From assembly GCF_024213555.1 (NCBI RefSeq), contig NZ_JANAVO010000012.1, forward strand, positions 62,001-126,000: a stretch of DNA of 64,000 bases. Direction: 5' to 3'. Positions 45,362-53,713 of this stretch are shown one piece after another; position 1 is the first letter of the stretch, and every line of letters begins with the position of its first letter. Below the pieces are notes generated by a model. That model searched no databases. It was not told where the DNA came from and was given only the letters and a program-made list of their open reading frames with translations. The position numbers and the translations under genes were made by a program. Origin of the DNA: Allokutzneria sp. A3M-2-11 16. Lineage in GTDB: Bacteria > Actinomycetota > Actinomycetes > Mycobacteriales > Pseudonocardiaceae.

Positions 45362-46570
45362 ATGGTCCTGTTCCGCCCGCTGTCCCTCTGCTGCGCCCTC
45401 GCCACCCCCGCCCTCGCGCTCCGGTTCTCCGGCGCCGGGGTGGTCCCGTGGCTGGCGTTGCTGCTGTTCGGCGCCGCCGTCGTGGCCGCGTCGTTCGTGC
45501 TCGCGTGGGCGGCCGAGGCGGCGCAGGTGGACATCTCCGGCGGTTTGGCGATCGCCCTGCTCGCGCTCATCGCCGTGCTGCCGGAATATGTCGTCGACCT
45601 CTACTTCGCTTACACCGCAGGGCAGAACCCCGAGTTCGTCGCCTACGCCGCCGCGAACATGACCGGCTCCAACCGGCTCCTGCTCGGCCTCGGCTGGTCC
45701 ACCGTGGTGCTGGTCTCGCTCGCCGTCGCATCCCGCCGGTCCGGCCGCACGGTGCGCGAACTCGTCCTCGACCCCGGTCACCGCACCGAGCTGGGTTTCC
45801 TCGCGATCGCCTCCGTCGTGGCGTTCGTGGTGCCGGTGAGCGGTCAGATCACGCTCGTCTTCGGCTTGGCGCTGCTCGGTTTCTTCGGTTTCTACCTCTG
45901 GAAGGTCTCCCGCGCCGAGGCCGAGGAGCCCGCCCTCGTCGGCCCCGCCTCGGTCATCGGCGCCTTGCCGTCCCGCACCCGCCGCCCCCTCGTCGCGGGC
46001 TTGTTCGCCTTCGCAGCCGTGGTGATCCTGCTCTGCGCCGAGCCTTTCGCGCACGCCCTGATCGACACCGGCACCCAGCTCGGCGTGGACCGCTTCCTGC
46101 TCGTCCAGTGGCTGGCCCCCCTGGCCTCCGAGGCCCCCGAGTTCATCGTCGCGATCCTGTTCGCCTTGCGCGGCAACGGTTCCGCCGCGATCGGCACCCT
46201 GATCTCCAGCAAGGTCAACCAGTGGACCCTGTTGGTCGGCAGCCTGCCGCTGGCTTACCTCGTCGGCGGCGGTTCCGGCACCCTCGTCCTGGACGCGCGG
46301 CAGGTCGAGGAGTTCCTGCTGACCGCCACCCAGACCCTGCTCGGCGTCTCCGCGCTGCTAGCGCTGCGCTTCCCGCGCTGGGCCGCCTGGACCCTGCTCG
46401 CCCTGTTCGCCCTCCAGTTCGCGTTGCCCGGCCAGGAGGCCCGGTACGCCTTGTGTGCGGTGTACGGCGCCATCGCCCTGGCCGCATTGGTGCGCAACCG
46501 CAGGCACATCGCGCCCACGTTGTTGGCTCCGTTCCGGTCGGCGCCCGCCCGGGAGCTGATCCGGGTCTAG
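45362..46570 (+). CDS. Cation/Ca2+ antiporter (CaCA family)
   Basis: About 402 residues from ATG 45362; a GTG at 45338 would add eight. Ten or so hydrophobic helices, with two inverted copies of the ion-binding repeat: LALIAVLPEYVVDLYFAYTAG with ANMTGSNRLLLGLG, and WLAPLASEAPEFIVAILFAL with SAAIGTLISSKVNQWTLLVG. The E/P and N/S positions that hold the cation are kept (PEYVVD; PEFIVA). It exchanges Na+ or H+ for Ca2+ or another divalent cation at the membrane. The neighbouring ArsR-type regulator suggests metal-dependent expression. Its TAG shares CTAG with the stop of the HNH gene. Confidence 0.9.
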   Translation: MVLFRPLSLCCALATPALALRFSGAGVVPWLALLLFGAAVVAASFVLAWAAEAAQVDISGGLAIALLALIAVLPEYVVDLYFAYTAGQNPEFVAYAAANMTGSNRLLLGLGWSTVVLVSLAVASRRSGRTVRELVLDPGHRTELGFLAIASVVAFVVPVSGQITLVFGLALLGFFGFYLWKVSRAEAEEPALVGPASVIGALPSRTRRPLVAGLFAFAAVVILLCAEPFAHALIDTGTQLGVDRFLLVQWLAPLASEAPEFIVAILFALRGNGSAAIGTLISSKVNQWTLLVGSLPLAYLVGGGSGTLVLDARQVEEFLLTATQTLLGVSALLALRFPRWAAWTLLALFALQFALPGQEARYALCAVYGAIALAALVRNRRHIAPTLLAPFRSAPARELIRV

Positions 46571-47685
46571 AACGGCGCCGGTTCGGCGATCGGCTCGGCT
46601 TCGGTTTCGGCGGTCTTCCCGTTCGGTGTCGTCCACACGTGCCGACCGTCCGGCAGGTTCTCGCAGCTCCAGTTGGATTCGTGCTTCATCCGGTGGTGCC
46701 TGCGGCACTTCGGGCGGAGGTTGTCGATGGTGGTGTTGGTGCCGTCGAAGGGGCAGCAGTGATCGAGGTCGCAGCGGTGTGCGGGCCTGTTGCAGCCAAT
46801 CGCGGTGCAGGTGGGGTAGCGGGCGTGGATCAACTCCCGCTGTTTGGCTGAGGGCCGGTAGGTGGTGACGTCTTCGGCGATCCCGGTGGCGGGGTCGGTG
46901 AGGATGCGTTTCCAGATCCCTCCCGCAGCGACATCGCGGGCGATCTTGGCGGGCAACGGTCCGTATCCGTGCAGGATGGCGGGTTCGTTGTCGAGGCCGA
47001 GGAAGGAGCCCATGGGCATGGTCAAGTAGACGGTGACCTGGCCTTGGGGTGCGCCGGTTTCCTTGCCCATCAACAAGTCCATGGTGACATCGGCCCGCTT
47101 CTGATCCAAGGTCCGGTGATCTTTCGGTAGGGCTCTGGCGATGCGGTCGATCCGGTCGTAGATCAACGAGGCTTGCAGGGCGGGGAAGAACATCCGCAGC
47201 AGGCACATGCCGTCGTCAAGGGGGATCTTCTCCACCAACCTGGCCTTGCGCTTCTCCTTATGGCGACGCTCGGCAGCCTTGGGGTCGAGCTTGGTGATGA
47301 ACCGCACCGCATGCCGACGTGTCGAGGTGTAGTTGTGCGTTTCGGCGAAGGCGAGGAAGTCCTGCTCGGCGATCGCGGCGTGCACCGCAGTGAGTGTGGA
47401 GAGCAGGTCGACGATCATCAACGCTTTGCCCTCGTCGACGCGGCCTTCGGCCAGCGCCCGCAACACCACAGGCCGACCGGTGAGGTCTTCTGCGCGTTGA
47501 AGGAGGCAGGCGGCTTTGGTCTTGGAGATGGCGAGTAGTCGCATGAGGATTTCTTCGGCGAACTCACGATCACACAACTCCAGCCGAGACACGTAGTCGA
47601 TCAACGCGACCGCGAAGTCCGCCGAGGCTTTCCCCATCGCGGTGAACATGACCCTCAAATAGTGGTCGGGATCTACAGGGAACAT
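46567..47685 (-). CDS. DUF222/HNH endonuclease-domain protein (13E12-repeat family)
   Basis: 372 residues. The N-terminal two thirds is the helical DUF222 domain (RLELCDREFAEEILMRLLAI, LAEGRVDEGKALMIVDLLS). The C-terminal HNH domain has CTAIGCNRPAHRCDLDHCCP, PFDGTNTTIDNLRPKCRRHH and MKHESNW, so zinc-binding cysteines, the DH pair and the final His are intact. Members are multicopy in actinobacterial genomes and related to the REP13E12 elements of mycobacteria; their biological role is unclear. Codon use is less GC-biased than the neighbours. A strongly structured inverted repeat lies just upstream of its start. Confidence 0.9.
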   Translation of the reverse strand: MFPVDPDHYLRVMFTAMGKASADFAVALIDYVSRLELCDREFAEEILMRLLAISKTKAACLLQRAEDLTGRPVVLRALAEGRVDEGKALMIVDLLSTLTAVHAAIAEQDFLAFAETHNYTSTRRHAVRFITKLDPKAAERRHKEKRKARLVEKIPLDDGMCLLRMFFPALQASLIYDRIDRIARALPKDHRTLDQKRADVTMDLLMGKETGAPQGQVTVYLTMPMGSFLGLDNEPAILHGYGPLPAKIARDVAAGGIWKRILTDPATGIAEDVTTYRPSAKQRELIHARYPTCTAIGCNRPAHRCDLDHCCPFDGTNTTIDNLRPKCRRHHRMKHESNWSCENLPDGRHVWTTPNGKTAETEAEPIAEPAPF

Positions 47686-47799
47686 GTCCCTATTCTATCG
47701 CAGAATAATAGTGGATCATGGCTCTACAGGGTGAATTGCCAGGCGCCCAAAAGCTCGAAAACGCAACCCCAGCGAAAAGGTGAGGGCGGGCTGGAAAAT

Positions 47800-47917
47800 G
47801 GGGTCGGCTTTACCTGGGGTGCGCGTGCCATACGCTTGTCGCGAGGGCCGGGGTTTCATCCCGTGCCCCCGGGAGGCCCAAGGGCACGCGCAAGGGGCCC
47901 CAGGTCAAGCCGACCCC
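47800..47917. repeat. 118-bp inverted-repeat (hairpin-forming) element
   Basis: Outer arms GGGGTCGGCTTTACCTGGGG (47800-47819) and CCCCAGGTCAAGCCGACCCC (47898-47917) differ at one position. A second stem follows inside: TGCGCGTGCC (47820-47829) with GGCACGCGCA (47883-47892), separated from the outer right arm by a 5-nt bulge. Further G/C-rich pairing is possible in the centre. No ORF of interest lies inside. Size, symmetry and position between the HNH gene and the SDR gene indicate a dispersed structured repeat, possibly mobilised; it could also terminate transcription of the flanking genes. Confidence 0.8.
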
Positions 47918-47957
47918 CACGCTGGCACCGACGCAAGCTGGAAACCCAGCCACGAAC

Positions 47958-48512
47958 TCACCCGCCCCCAGAAACCACGAACTCCACATAAGACTGCGCA
48001 ACCACGCCAGCCGAAGTCCCCCCAGAGCGTCCGAGCAACGCCAAGGTCTCCGAAACCCACCCCGGACTGACCACAGTCGCATCGATTCCCCGAGGCAGCT
48101 CCGCCCGAGCATTCTCCACAAAGGACTCCAAGGCCGCATTGACCATCGCCCCCACCGCTCCCCGGCACATCGGCCCTTCGAACCGTCCAGCGGTCAACAC
48201 GATGCGACCGCCGTCGTTCAAAGCCCGCACAGCCCGATGGAACAAGGCCAGCTGCCCGTCCAGCTTCACCTGTCGGAAATCCGCATCGGTCAGATCGAGC
48301 AACGGCTTCAGCGGCGCATGAGCCGCCGTGCACACCACGGCGTCCACGTCGGACACGGTGGCGAACAGCTTGTCGAGAGTGCTGGGATCAGCGAGGTCCA
48401 CCTGAACCTCGCTGGAGCGGGAGGTGCGGACCACCTCGTGGCCGAGGTCTTCCAGCCGCGCGGAGACGGTGGAGCCGAGGATTCCGGTGGCGCCGACGAC
48501 GATGATTCTCAT
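47958..48512 (-). CDS. Short-chain dehydrogenase/reductase (SDR)
   Basis: 184 residues from ATG 48512. NAD(P) motif VVGATGILGSTVSARLEDLG at the N terminus; the catalytic Ser/Tyr/Lys set is weak (LTAGRFEGPMCRGAVGAMVN), and no YxxxK is evident. This matches the short atypical SDRs often found next to helix-turn-helix regulators. It is divergent from the regulator at 48570, probably its controller. Substrate unknown. Confidence 0.85.
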   Translation of the reverse strand: MRIIVVGATGILGSTVSARLEDLGHEVVRTSRSSEVQVDLADPSTLDKLFATVSDVDAVVCTAAHAPLKPLLDLTDADFRQVKLDGQLALFHRAVRALNDGGRIVLTAGRFEGPMCRGAVGAMVNAALESFVENARAELPRGIDATVVSPGWVSETLALLGRSGGTSAGVVAQSYVEFVVSGGG

Positions 48513-48569
48513 GGGAGGAAGCCTCACCGGGAGCGCCGGGGTTAGCCAGGACACTGAGAGGGTCAGGAT

Positions 48570-49382
48570 ATGGAGCTGGGGGAGTTCCTGCGGGCGTGCC
48601 GCGCTCGGATCAGCCCGGCGGACGCGGGGGTGCCCGACTACGGCGGCAGGCGGCGGGTGCCGGGGCTGCGGCGGGAGGAACTGGCGCGGTTGGCGGGGAT
48701 CAGCGTGCCGTACTACACGCGGCTGGAACAGGGGCGCGTCCGCAATGCCTCTGACTCCGTGCTGGACGCGGTGGCCAGGGTGCTGCGGCTGAGCGCCGAC
48801 GAGCGGGCGCACCTCTACCGCTTGGCGCGGGGGGCGGGGCCCGCCGAGCCCGAGCGGCTGCGGCCGAGCGTGCGCTTGATGATCGAGTCCATGAAGGACG
48901 TCCCCGCGTTGGTGATGGGGCGGCGCACCGACGTGCTCGCGTGGAACCGGCTCGCGCACGCGCTGCTCGCTCCGCACCGGGACTTCGCGGCACCACAGGA
49001 CGTGAACCTGGCGCGGTTGGTTTTTCTCGACCAGCACACCCGCCGCCTCTACGTCGACTACGAGCGGAAGAAGCGGGATGCCGTGGCACACCTGCGAATG
49101 GTGGCCGGGGCCTACCCGGACGACCCGGGCATCGCCGCGCTCGTCGACGAGTTGACCGCGCTCAGTGAGGACTTCGTCGCACTGTGGTCGGAGTACCCGG
49201 TGCGCAACTGCGCGTTCAACGCCCGGGAGTACGACCATCCGGTGGTGGGGCGCTTGACGTTGACCGACGAGCTGATGCTGCTCCCGGACGACGAGGGGCA
49301 GCGCGTCGTGGTGTACACGGCCGAAACCGGGTCGAATTCTGCGGCTGCTCTCGCGGCGCTCGTACACCATCTGGTTTCATAG
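48570..49382 (+). CDS. Helix-turn-helix regulator with MmyB-like ligand-binding domain
   Basis: 270 residues. XRE-type HTH about 5-70, with the segment GGRRRVPGLRREELARLAG and YYTRLEQGRVRNASDSVLDA typical of this actinobacterial family. The rest is an MmyB-like PAS-fold domain (PALVMGRRTDVLAWNRLAHAL; HLRMVAGAYPDDPGIAALVDEL) thought to bind fatty acids or other ligands. Divergent from the SDR gene, which is its likely target. Confidence 0.92.
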   Translation: MELGEFLRACRARISPADAGVPDYGGRRRVPGLRREELARLAGISVPYYTRLEQGRVRNASDSVLDAVARVLRLSADERAHLYRLARGAGPAEPERLRPSVRLMIESMKDVPALVMGRRTDVLAWNRLAHALLAPHRDFAAPQDVNLARLVFLDQHTRRLYVDYERKKRDAVAHLRMVAGAYPDDPGIAALVDELTALSEDFVALWSEYPVRNCAFNAREYDHPVVGRLTLTDELMLLPDDEGQRVVVYTAETGSNSAAALAALVHHLVS

Positions 49383-49619
49383 GTCCAGCAAGGAGTTTCT
49401 CGCGCAGTCCACTGTGGAATCAACAGTCCACCCGGATTCGCTGATGTCCCTTGACGGCGGCAAAACCCCTGCGCCGCTGCGTCGTTCGGTCCTCGTTCCT
49501 GCTCCGATCGGTCGCCCTTCCGGCGTCGGTTGTCCGGAGAACCCTTTCTGCAGTTGCCTTTCCTCACCGGCCCGCCTGTGGCCGGACCTCGTTCGAGGGC
49601 ACGAGGAAGGGAGTGACCA

Positions 49620-50414
49620 GTGAGCACCCTGCGCACCCTGGTCAAGGTCTTCGGTGTCGCCGCCGCGCTCGGTGTCGCCGCCACGGCGACCGGAACCGCC
49701 GCCGCCGCACCGGCCAAGCCGTCCGGTGATGTCTCGCCGATGATCGTCGGTGGCAGTCCGGCCACCACGCAGCAGTACCCGTGGACGGTCGCGCTGATCT
49801 ACAACGGCACCCAGTGGTGCGGCGGCACGCTGGTCGCGCCGAACAAGGTCGTCACCGCGGCGCACTGCACTGTCGGCAAGGCGCCGAGCACTTGGCAGAT
49901 CGCCGCCGGGCGCACCGATCTGCGCACCGGCGAGGGCGTGCTGGCCAAGGTCACCAAGATCTGGCAGCACCCGAACTACCGCAGCGTCACCCAGGGCGAC
50001 GACGTCGCCGTGATGACGCTGGACCAGAACCTGCCGTACAAGACGCTGCCGCTGGCCACCGCGGCGGACTCGGGCCTGTACGCCGAGGGCACCATGGCGA
50101 AGACCCTGGGCTGGGGTGACACCACCGGCAGCGGGACCTACTCCGACACGCTGAACCAGGTCGACGTGCCGGTCACCTCGGACCAGACCTGCTCGACGGC
50201 CTACGGGACGGACTACAGGAAGGCCGCGATGGTCTGCGCCGGTTACCCCAACGGCGGCAAGGACAGCTGCCAGGCGGACTCCGGCGGTCCGCTGGTCGCG
50301 GGCGGCAAGCTCATCGGCGTCGTCTCGTGGGGCGAAGGCTGCGCCCTCGCGGGCAAGCCGGGTGTCTACGCCCGTGTCTCCTCCTACGTGGACCTGATCA
50401 AGCAGCAGCTCTGA
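49620..50414 (+). CDS. Secreted trypsin-like serine protease (S1)
   Basis: 264 residues from GTG 49620. Signal peptide about 1-29 (FGVAAALGVAATATGTAAA), a short propeptide, then mature IVGG at residue 42. Catalytic triad: His82 (TAAHC), Asp128 (GDDVAV) and Ser221 (CQADSGGPL). Asp215, six residues before the Ser, is the trypsin specificity residue, so cleavage after Lys/Arg is expected. The usual Gly of GDSGG is Ala here (ADSGG), a tolerated change. Six cysteines allow three disulfides. Extracellular digestion is the likely role. Confidence 0.95.
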   Translation: MSTLRTLVKVFGVAAALGVAATATGTAAAAPAKPSGDVSPMIVGGSPATTQQYPWTVALIYNGTQWCGGTLVAPNKVVTAAHCTVGKAPSTWQIAAGRTDLRTGEGVLAKVTKIWQHPNYRSVTQGDDVAVMTLDQNLPYKTLPLATAADSGLYAEGTMAKTLGWGDTTGSGTYSDTLNQVDVPVTSDQTCSTAYGTDYRKAAMVCAGYPNGGKDSCQADSGGPLVAGGKLIGVVSWGEGCALAGKPGVYARVSSYVDLIKQQL

Positions 50415-50565
50415 GCGAGCGGGCGGGCGACCCCAGCGCGGTCGCCCGCCCTCGCGTTTCCCTTGTGCCCCAACGGTTATTGCCCTGAAGTGGGCGAATG
50501 TCGGACCGGCGACGTAAGGTGGGTCGTGGTTCGGGGCGGTTCGAGGGACGGGCGGTGGAGGACGA

Positions 50566-52839
50566 GTGTTGATCCTGATCGCCGCGCATTTCCTCGTCGC
50601 CGCACTGCTTCCCGCCGTCGCCGCGCGCTGGGGCCGGGCCGCGTTCGTCGTGGCCACCCTGCCGCCCGCGGCCGCGCTCGTGACCGCGGTGTCCTGGTCG
50701 GCGACCGTCCTCAATGGAGCCCCGCCCACGGAGTCGCTGAGCTGGGCGCCGACGATCGGGCTCGACCTGACGCTGCGGCTGGACCCGCTCGCGCTGCTGA
50801 TGATCGTCCTGGTGTCCGGGGTCGGCGCGCTGGTCTTCGTCTACTACGCGGCCTACACCCCGCCCGAAGGCATCGGGCGGCACTCGGCGCTGCTGGTGGT
50901 CTTCGCGGGATCGATGTTCGGGTTGGTCACCGCCGACGACGTGTTCTCCCTCTACGTCTTCTGGGAGTTCACCACCGTCTGCTCCTTCCTGCTGGTCGGC
51001 GGGCTCGGGCTGACCAGGGCCGCGCGCCGCTCGGCCACGCAGGCGCTGCTGGTCACCGGGTTCGGCGGGCTGGCGATGCTGCTCGGGCTGATCCTGCTCG
51101 GCACCGCCGCGGGCACGTTCCGGATCTCCGCGATCGTGGCGTACCCGCCGTCCGGCGCGGTGGTCGAGGTCGCGGTCGTCCTGCTGCTCGTCGGCGCGCT
51201 GACGAAGTCCGCCCAGGTGCCGTTCCACCCGTGGCTGCCCGCGGCGATGGTCGCGCCGACGCCGGTCAGCGCCTACCTGCACGCCGCCGCGATGGTGAAG
51301 GCGGGCGTGTACCTCGTCGCCCGGTTCGCGCCCGGCTTCGCGGACCTGCCCGCGTGGTGGATTCCCTTGGTGGTGCTGGGTTCGTGGACGATGGTGCTCG
51401 GCGGTGTCCGGGCGCTGCGGGAGCACGACCTGAAGAAGCTGCTGGCGTTCGGCACGGTCAGCCAGCTCGGTTTCCTGATCGTGCTGCTGGGCGTCGGTGA
51501 GCACGTCGCGGCTGTCGCGGGCGCGACGATGGTGCTGGCGCACGGGTTGTTCAAGTCCGCGTTGTTCCTCGCGGTCGGTGTGATCGACAAGCGCACCGGC
51601 ACCAGGGACGTCCGGGAGCTCTCCGGGCTGGGCGCGCGGTGGCCGGCGTTCACCGGCTTCGTCGTGCTCGCGGCGGCGTCCATGGCCGGCGCGCCACCGC
51701 TGCTGGGCTTCGTCGGGAAGGAAGCCGCGTTCGAGGCGCTGCTGGGGGAGCCGTTCGTGCTCGCCGTCCTGGTGCTCGGTTCGGCGTTGACGGTCGCGTA
51801 CAGCCTGCGTTTCCTCATCGGCGCGTTCGGCAGCAAACCCGGAGTATCCCTTGTGGACAGTGAGAAGCCGGGAGCGGTGCTCGCCGGGCCGGTGGTGATC
51901 CCCGCGCTGGCCGGGCTCGTGTTGGCCTTCGCGCCGGGCGTCGTCGAGCCGGTGATCGCGGGCTACGCGTCGGCGTATCCGGTCGCCGAACCGTATGGAT
52001 TGGCTCTGTGGCACGGTTTCACGGTGCCGCTGCTGCTGTCGGCGGTGGTGCTCGGCGGTGGCTACCTGGTGCACCGCTTCGCCACCGGGCACCCCGGCAG
52101 GCTTCCCGAGGCGCTGCACGCGCAGACCGGCTACGACCGCGTGGTGATGGCCCTGGACAGCGTGGCGCGCGGGGTCACCGGCCGGTTGCAGGCCGGTTCG
52201 GTCCCGGTCTACCTGGGCGTGATCCTGGTGGTCGCGGTCGTGGTGCCCGGCGCGGGACTGCTCGCGGGCCTGACGCCGCTGCCGCGCACGCAGTGGTTCG
52301 ACTCGTGGTTGCAGGTGCCGCTCGCCGTGGCTGTCCTCGTCGCCGCCGGGCTCGCCGTGCTGGCGCGGCGCAGGCTCACCGCGGTGCTGGTGACCGGCGT
52401 GATCGGCTACGGCATCGCCGCCCTGTTCCTGGTGGACGGCGGGCCGGACCTGGCGCTCGCGCAGTTCCTGGTGGAGTCGCTGACCCTGGTGGTGTTCGTC
52501 TTCGTGCTGCGCCGGATGCCGACGAGGTTCACCGAGGAGCGCCGCCCGCTGACCGAGGGCCGATGGGTGAAGGCCGTCGTCGCGTGCGTGGCGGGCACCT
52601 TCGTCGCGGTGTTGGCGGTGCTGTTCTCCGCCAACCGGGACGGCCTGCCCGAGGCGAGCGTGGAGTACATCCAGCGCGCCAAGGAGGACGCGGGGGCGAG
52701 CAACGTGGTGAACGCGATCATCGTGGACTTCCGCGCGTTCGACACGGTCGGCGAGATCGCGGTGCTCGCGGTCGCGGCGACCGGCGCGGCGAGCCTGATC
52801 CTGGCCTCGCAGCGGGCTCGGCGGAAGGCGGACCGATGA
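50566..52839 (+). CDS. mrpA: Mrp Na+/H+ antiporter subunit A
   Basis: 757 residues from GTG 50566 (GGTGGAGG upstream). Proton-pumping NuoL/MrpA family: YYAAYTPPEGIGRHSALLVV, the key acidic helix LYVFWEFTTVCSFLLVG, LVGALTKSAQVPFHPWLPAAM (the Lys/Glu channel), and LLAFGTVSQLGFL. A C-terminal MbhD/E-like extension with further helices (DLALAQFLVESLTLVVFVFV) is fused, as in true MrpA. It is the largest subunit of the membrane antiporter for pH and salt tolerance. First gene of a seven-gene operon, all overlapping by 4 nt. Confidence 0.95.
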   Translation: MLILIAAHFLVAALLPAVAARWGRAAFVVATLPPAAALVTAVSWSATVLNGAPPTESLSWAPTIGLDLTLRLDPLALLMIVLVSGVGALVFVYYAAYTPPEGIGRHSALLVVFAGSMFGLVTADDVFSLYVFWEFTTVCSFLLVGGLGLTRAARRSATQALLVTGFGGLAMLLGLILLGTAAGTFRISAIVAYPPSGAVVEVAVVLLLVGALTKSAQVPFHPWLPAAMVAPTPVSAYLHAAAMVKAGVYLVARFAPGFADLPAWWIPLVVLGSWTMVLGGVRALREHDLKKLLAFGTVSQLGFLIVLLGVGEHVAAVAGATMVLAHGLFKSALFLAVGVIDKRTGTRDVRELSGLGARWPAFTGFVVLAAASMAGAPPLLGFVGKEAAFEALLGEPFVLAVLVLGSALTVAYSLRFLIGAFGSKPGVSLVDSEKPGAVLAGPVVIPALAGLVLAFAPGVVEPVIAGYASAYPVAEPYGLALWHGFTVPLLLSAVVLGGGYLVHRFATGHPGRLPEALHAQTGYDRVVMALDSVARGVTGRLQAGSVPVYLGVILVVAVVVPGAGLLAGLTPLPRTQWFDSWLQVPLAVAVLVAAGLAVLARRRLTAVLVTGVIGYGIAALFLVDGGPDLALAQFLVESLTLVVFVFVLRRMPTRFTEERRPLTEGRWVKAVVACVAGTFVAVLAVLFSANRDGLPEASVEYIQRAKEDAGASNVVNAIIVDFRAFDTVGEIAVLAVAATGAASLILASQRARRKADR

Positions 52840-53327
52840 GCCGGGAACCGTGGTGGGAGTGGGACGCGCCGCGCGAGCGCTGGCTGCTCACCGAGCAGGA
52901 CTGCAACGGCTGGCCGAGGTCGCTGCTGCTCGAGGTGTGCGCGCGGATCGTGTTCCCGACGGTGCTCGTGCTGTCGGTCTACCTGCTCTTCGCCGGGCAC
53001 GACAACAGCGGCGGCGGATTCACCGGCGGGCTCGTGGCCGGGCTGGCGTTCGTGCTGCGCTACCTCGCGGGCGGCAAGGTCGAGCTGACCGCCGTGGTCC
53101 GGGTGCGCCCGCCGGTGGTGATCGGCGCCGGGCTGAGCATCGCGGTGATCACCGCGCTGGTGCCGACGCTGTTCGGGCTGCCGGTGCTCACCACGGACGT
53201 CTGGCAGTTCGGCCCGGTCAAGCTCGCAACCAGCCTGTTCCTGGACGTCGGCGTGTACCTGTTGATCGTGGGCGTGGTGGTCGACCTGCTCGGCACCCTC
53301 GGCGTGAGCCTGGAGGAGGACCGGTGA
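52836..53327 (+). CDS. mrpB: Mrp antiporter subunit B
   Basis: 163 residues from ATG 52836, overlapping the mrpA stop. After an unusually long charged N terminus (MSREPWWEWDAPRERW) come four helices with the MrpB signatures ARIVFPTVLVLSVYLLFAGH and NSGGGFTGGLVAGLAFVLRY. It is part of the Mrp complex membrane domain. Confidence 0.95.
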   Translation: MSREPWWEWDAPRERWLLTEQDCNGWPRSLLLEVCARIVFPTVLVLSVYLLFAGHDNSGGGFTGGLVAGLAFVLRYLAGGKVELTAVVRVRPPVVIGAGLSIAVITALVPTLFGLPVLTTDVWQFGPVKLATSLFLDVGVYLLIVGVVVDLLGTLGVSLEEDR

Positions 53328-53713
53328 CGATCAACATCACCATGGCGGTCCTGCTGGCCGGGCTCTACTCCGTGGGCTTCTACCTGTTGATGCAGCGCTC
53401 CCTGGTGCGGGTGATCCTGGGCATCGTCATCCTCGGCCACGGCGCCAACCTGTTCCTCCAGGGCGCGGGCGGACCGCCCGGAGTGCCGCCGTTCGCCGGG
53501 CTCGCCGCACCGGAGGTCATGGTCGACCCGTTGCCGCAGGCCATGGCGCTGACGGCGATCGTGATCACCTTCGCGCTGACCACCTTCCTGCTGGCGCTGG
53601 CTTTCCGGTCGTTCGTGCTGCTCGGGCACGACGAGGTGCAGGACGACGTGGAGGACCGCCGCGTCGGCACCACCGCCGAGCGCAACGACCTCGTGCAGGA
53701 GGCCGCCCCGTGA
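53324..53713 (+). CDS. mrpC: Mrp antiporter subunit C
   Basis: 129 residues, GTG start inside the mrpB stop. NuoK-like: three helices (MAVLLAGLYSVGFYLLMQRS; LVRVILGIVILGHGANLFL; ALTAIVITFALTTFLLALAF) carrying the conserved Gly-His-Gly-Ala-Asn. A long acidic C-terminal tail (DEVQDDVEDRRVG) is cytoplasmic. Member of the Mrp Na+/H+ antiporter. Confidence 0.95.
   Translation: MTINITMAVLLAGLYSVGFYLLMQRSLVRVILGIVILGHGANLFLQGAGGPPGVPPFAGLAAPEVMVDPLPQAMALTAIVITFALTTFLLALAFRSFVLLGHDEVQDDVEDRRVGTTAERNDLVQEAAP

Noticed and set aside
43607-46054. Minus-strand 815-codon ORF through the acyltransferase and antiporter genes
   Set aside because: Extremely Glu/Arg/Gly/Gln-rich antisense reading of three well-supported genes; no family resemblance.
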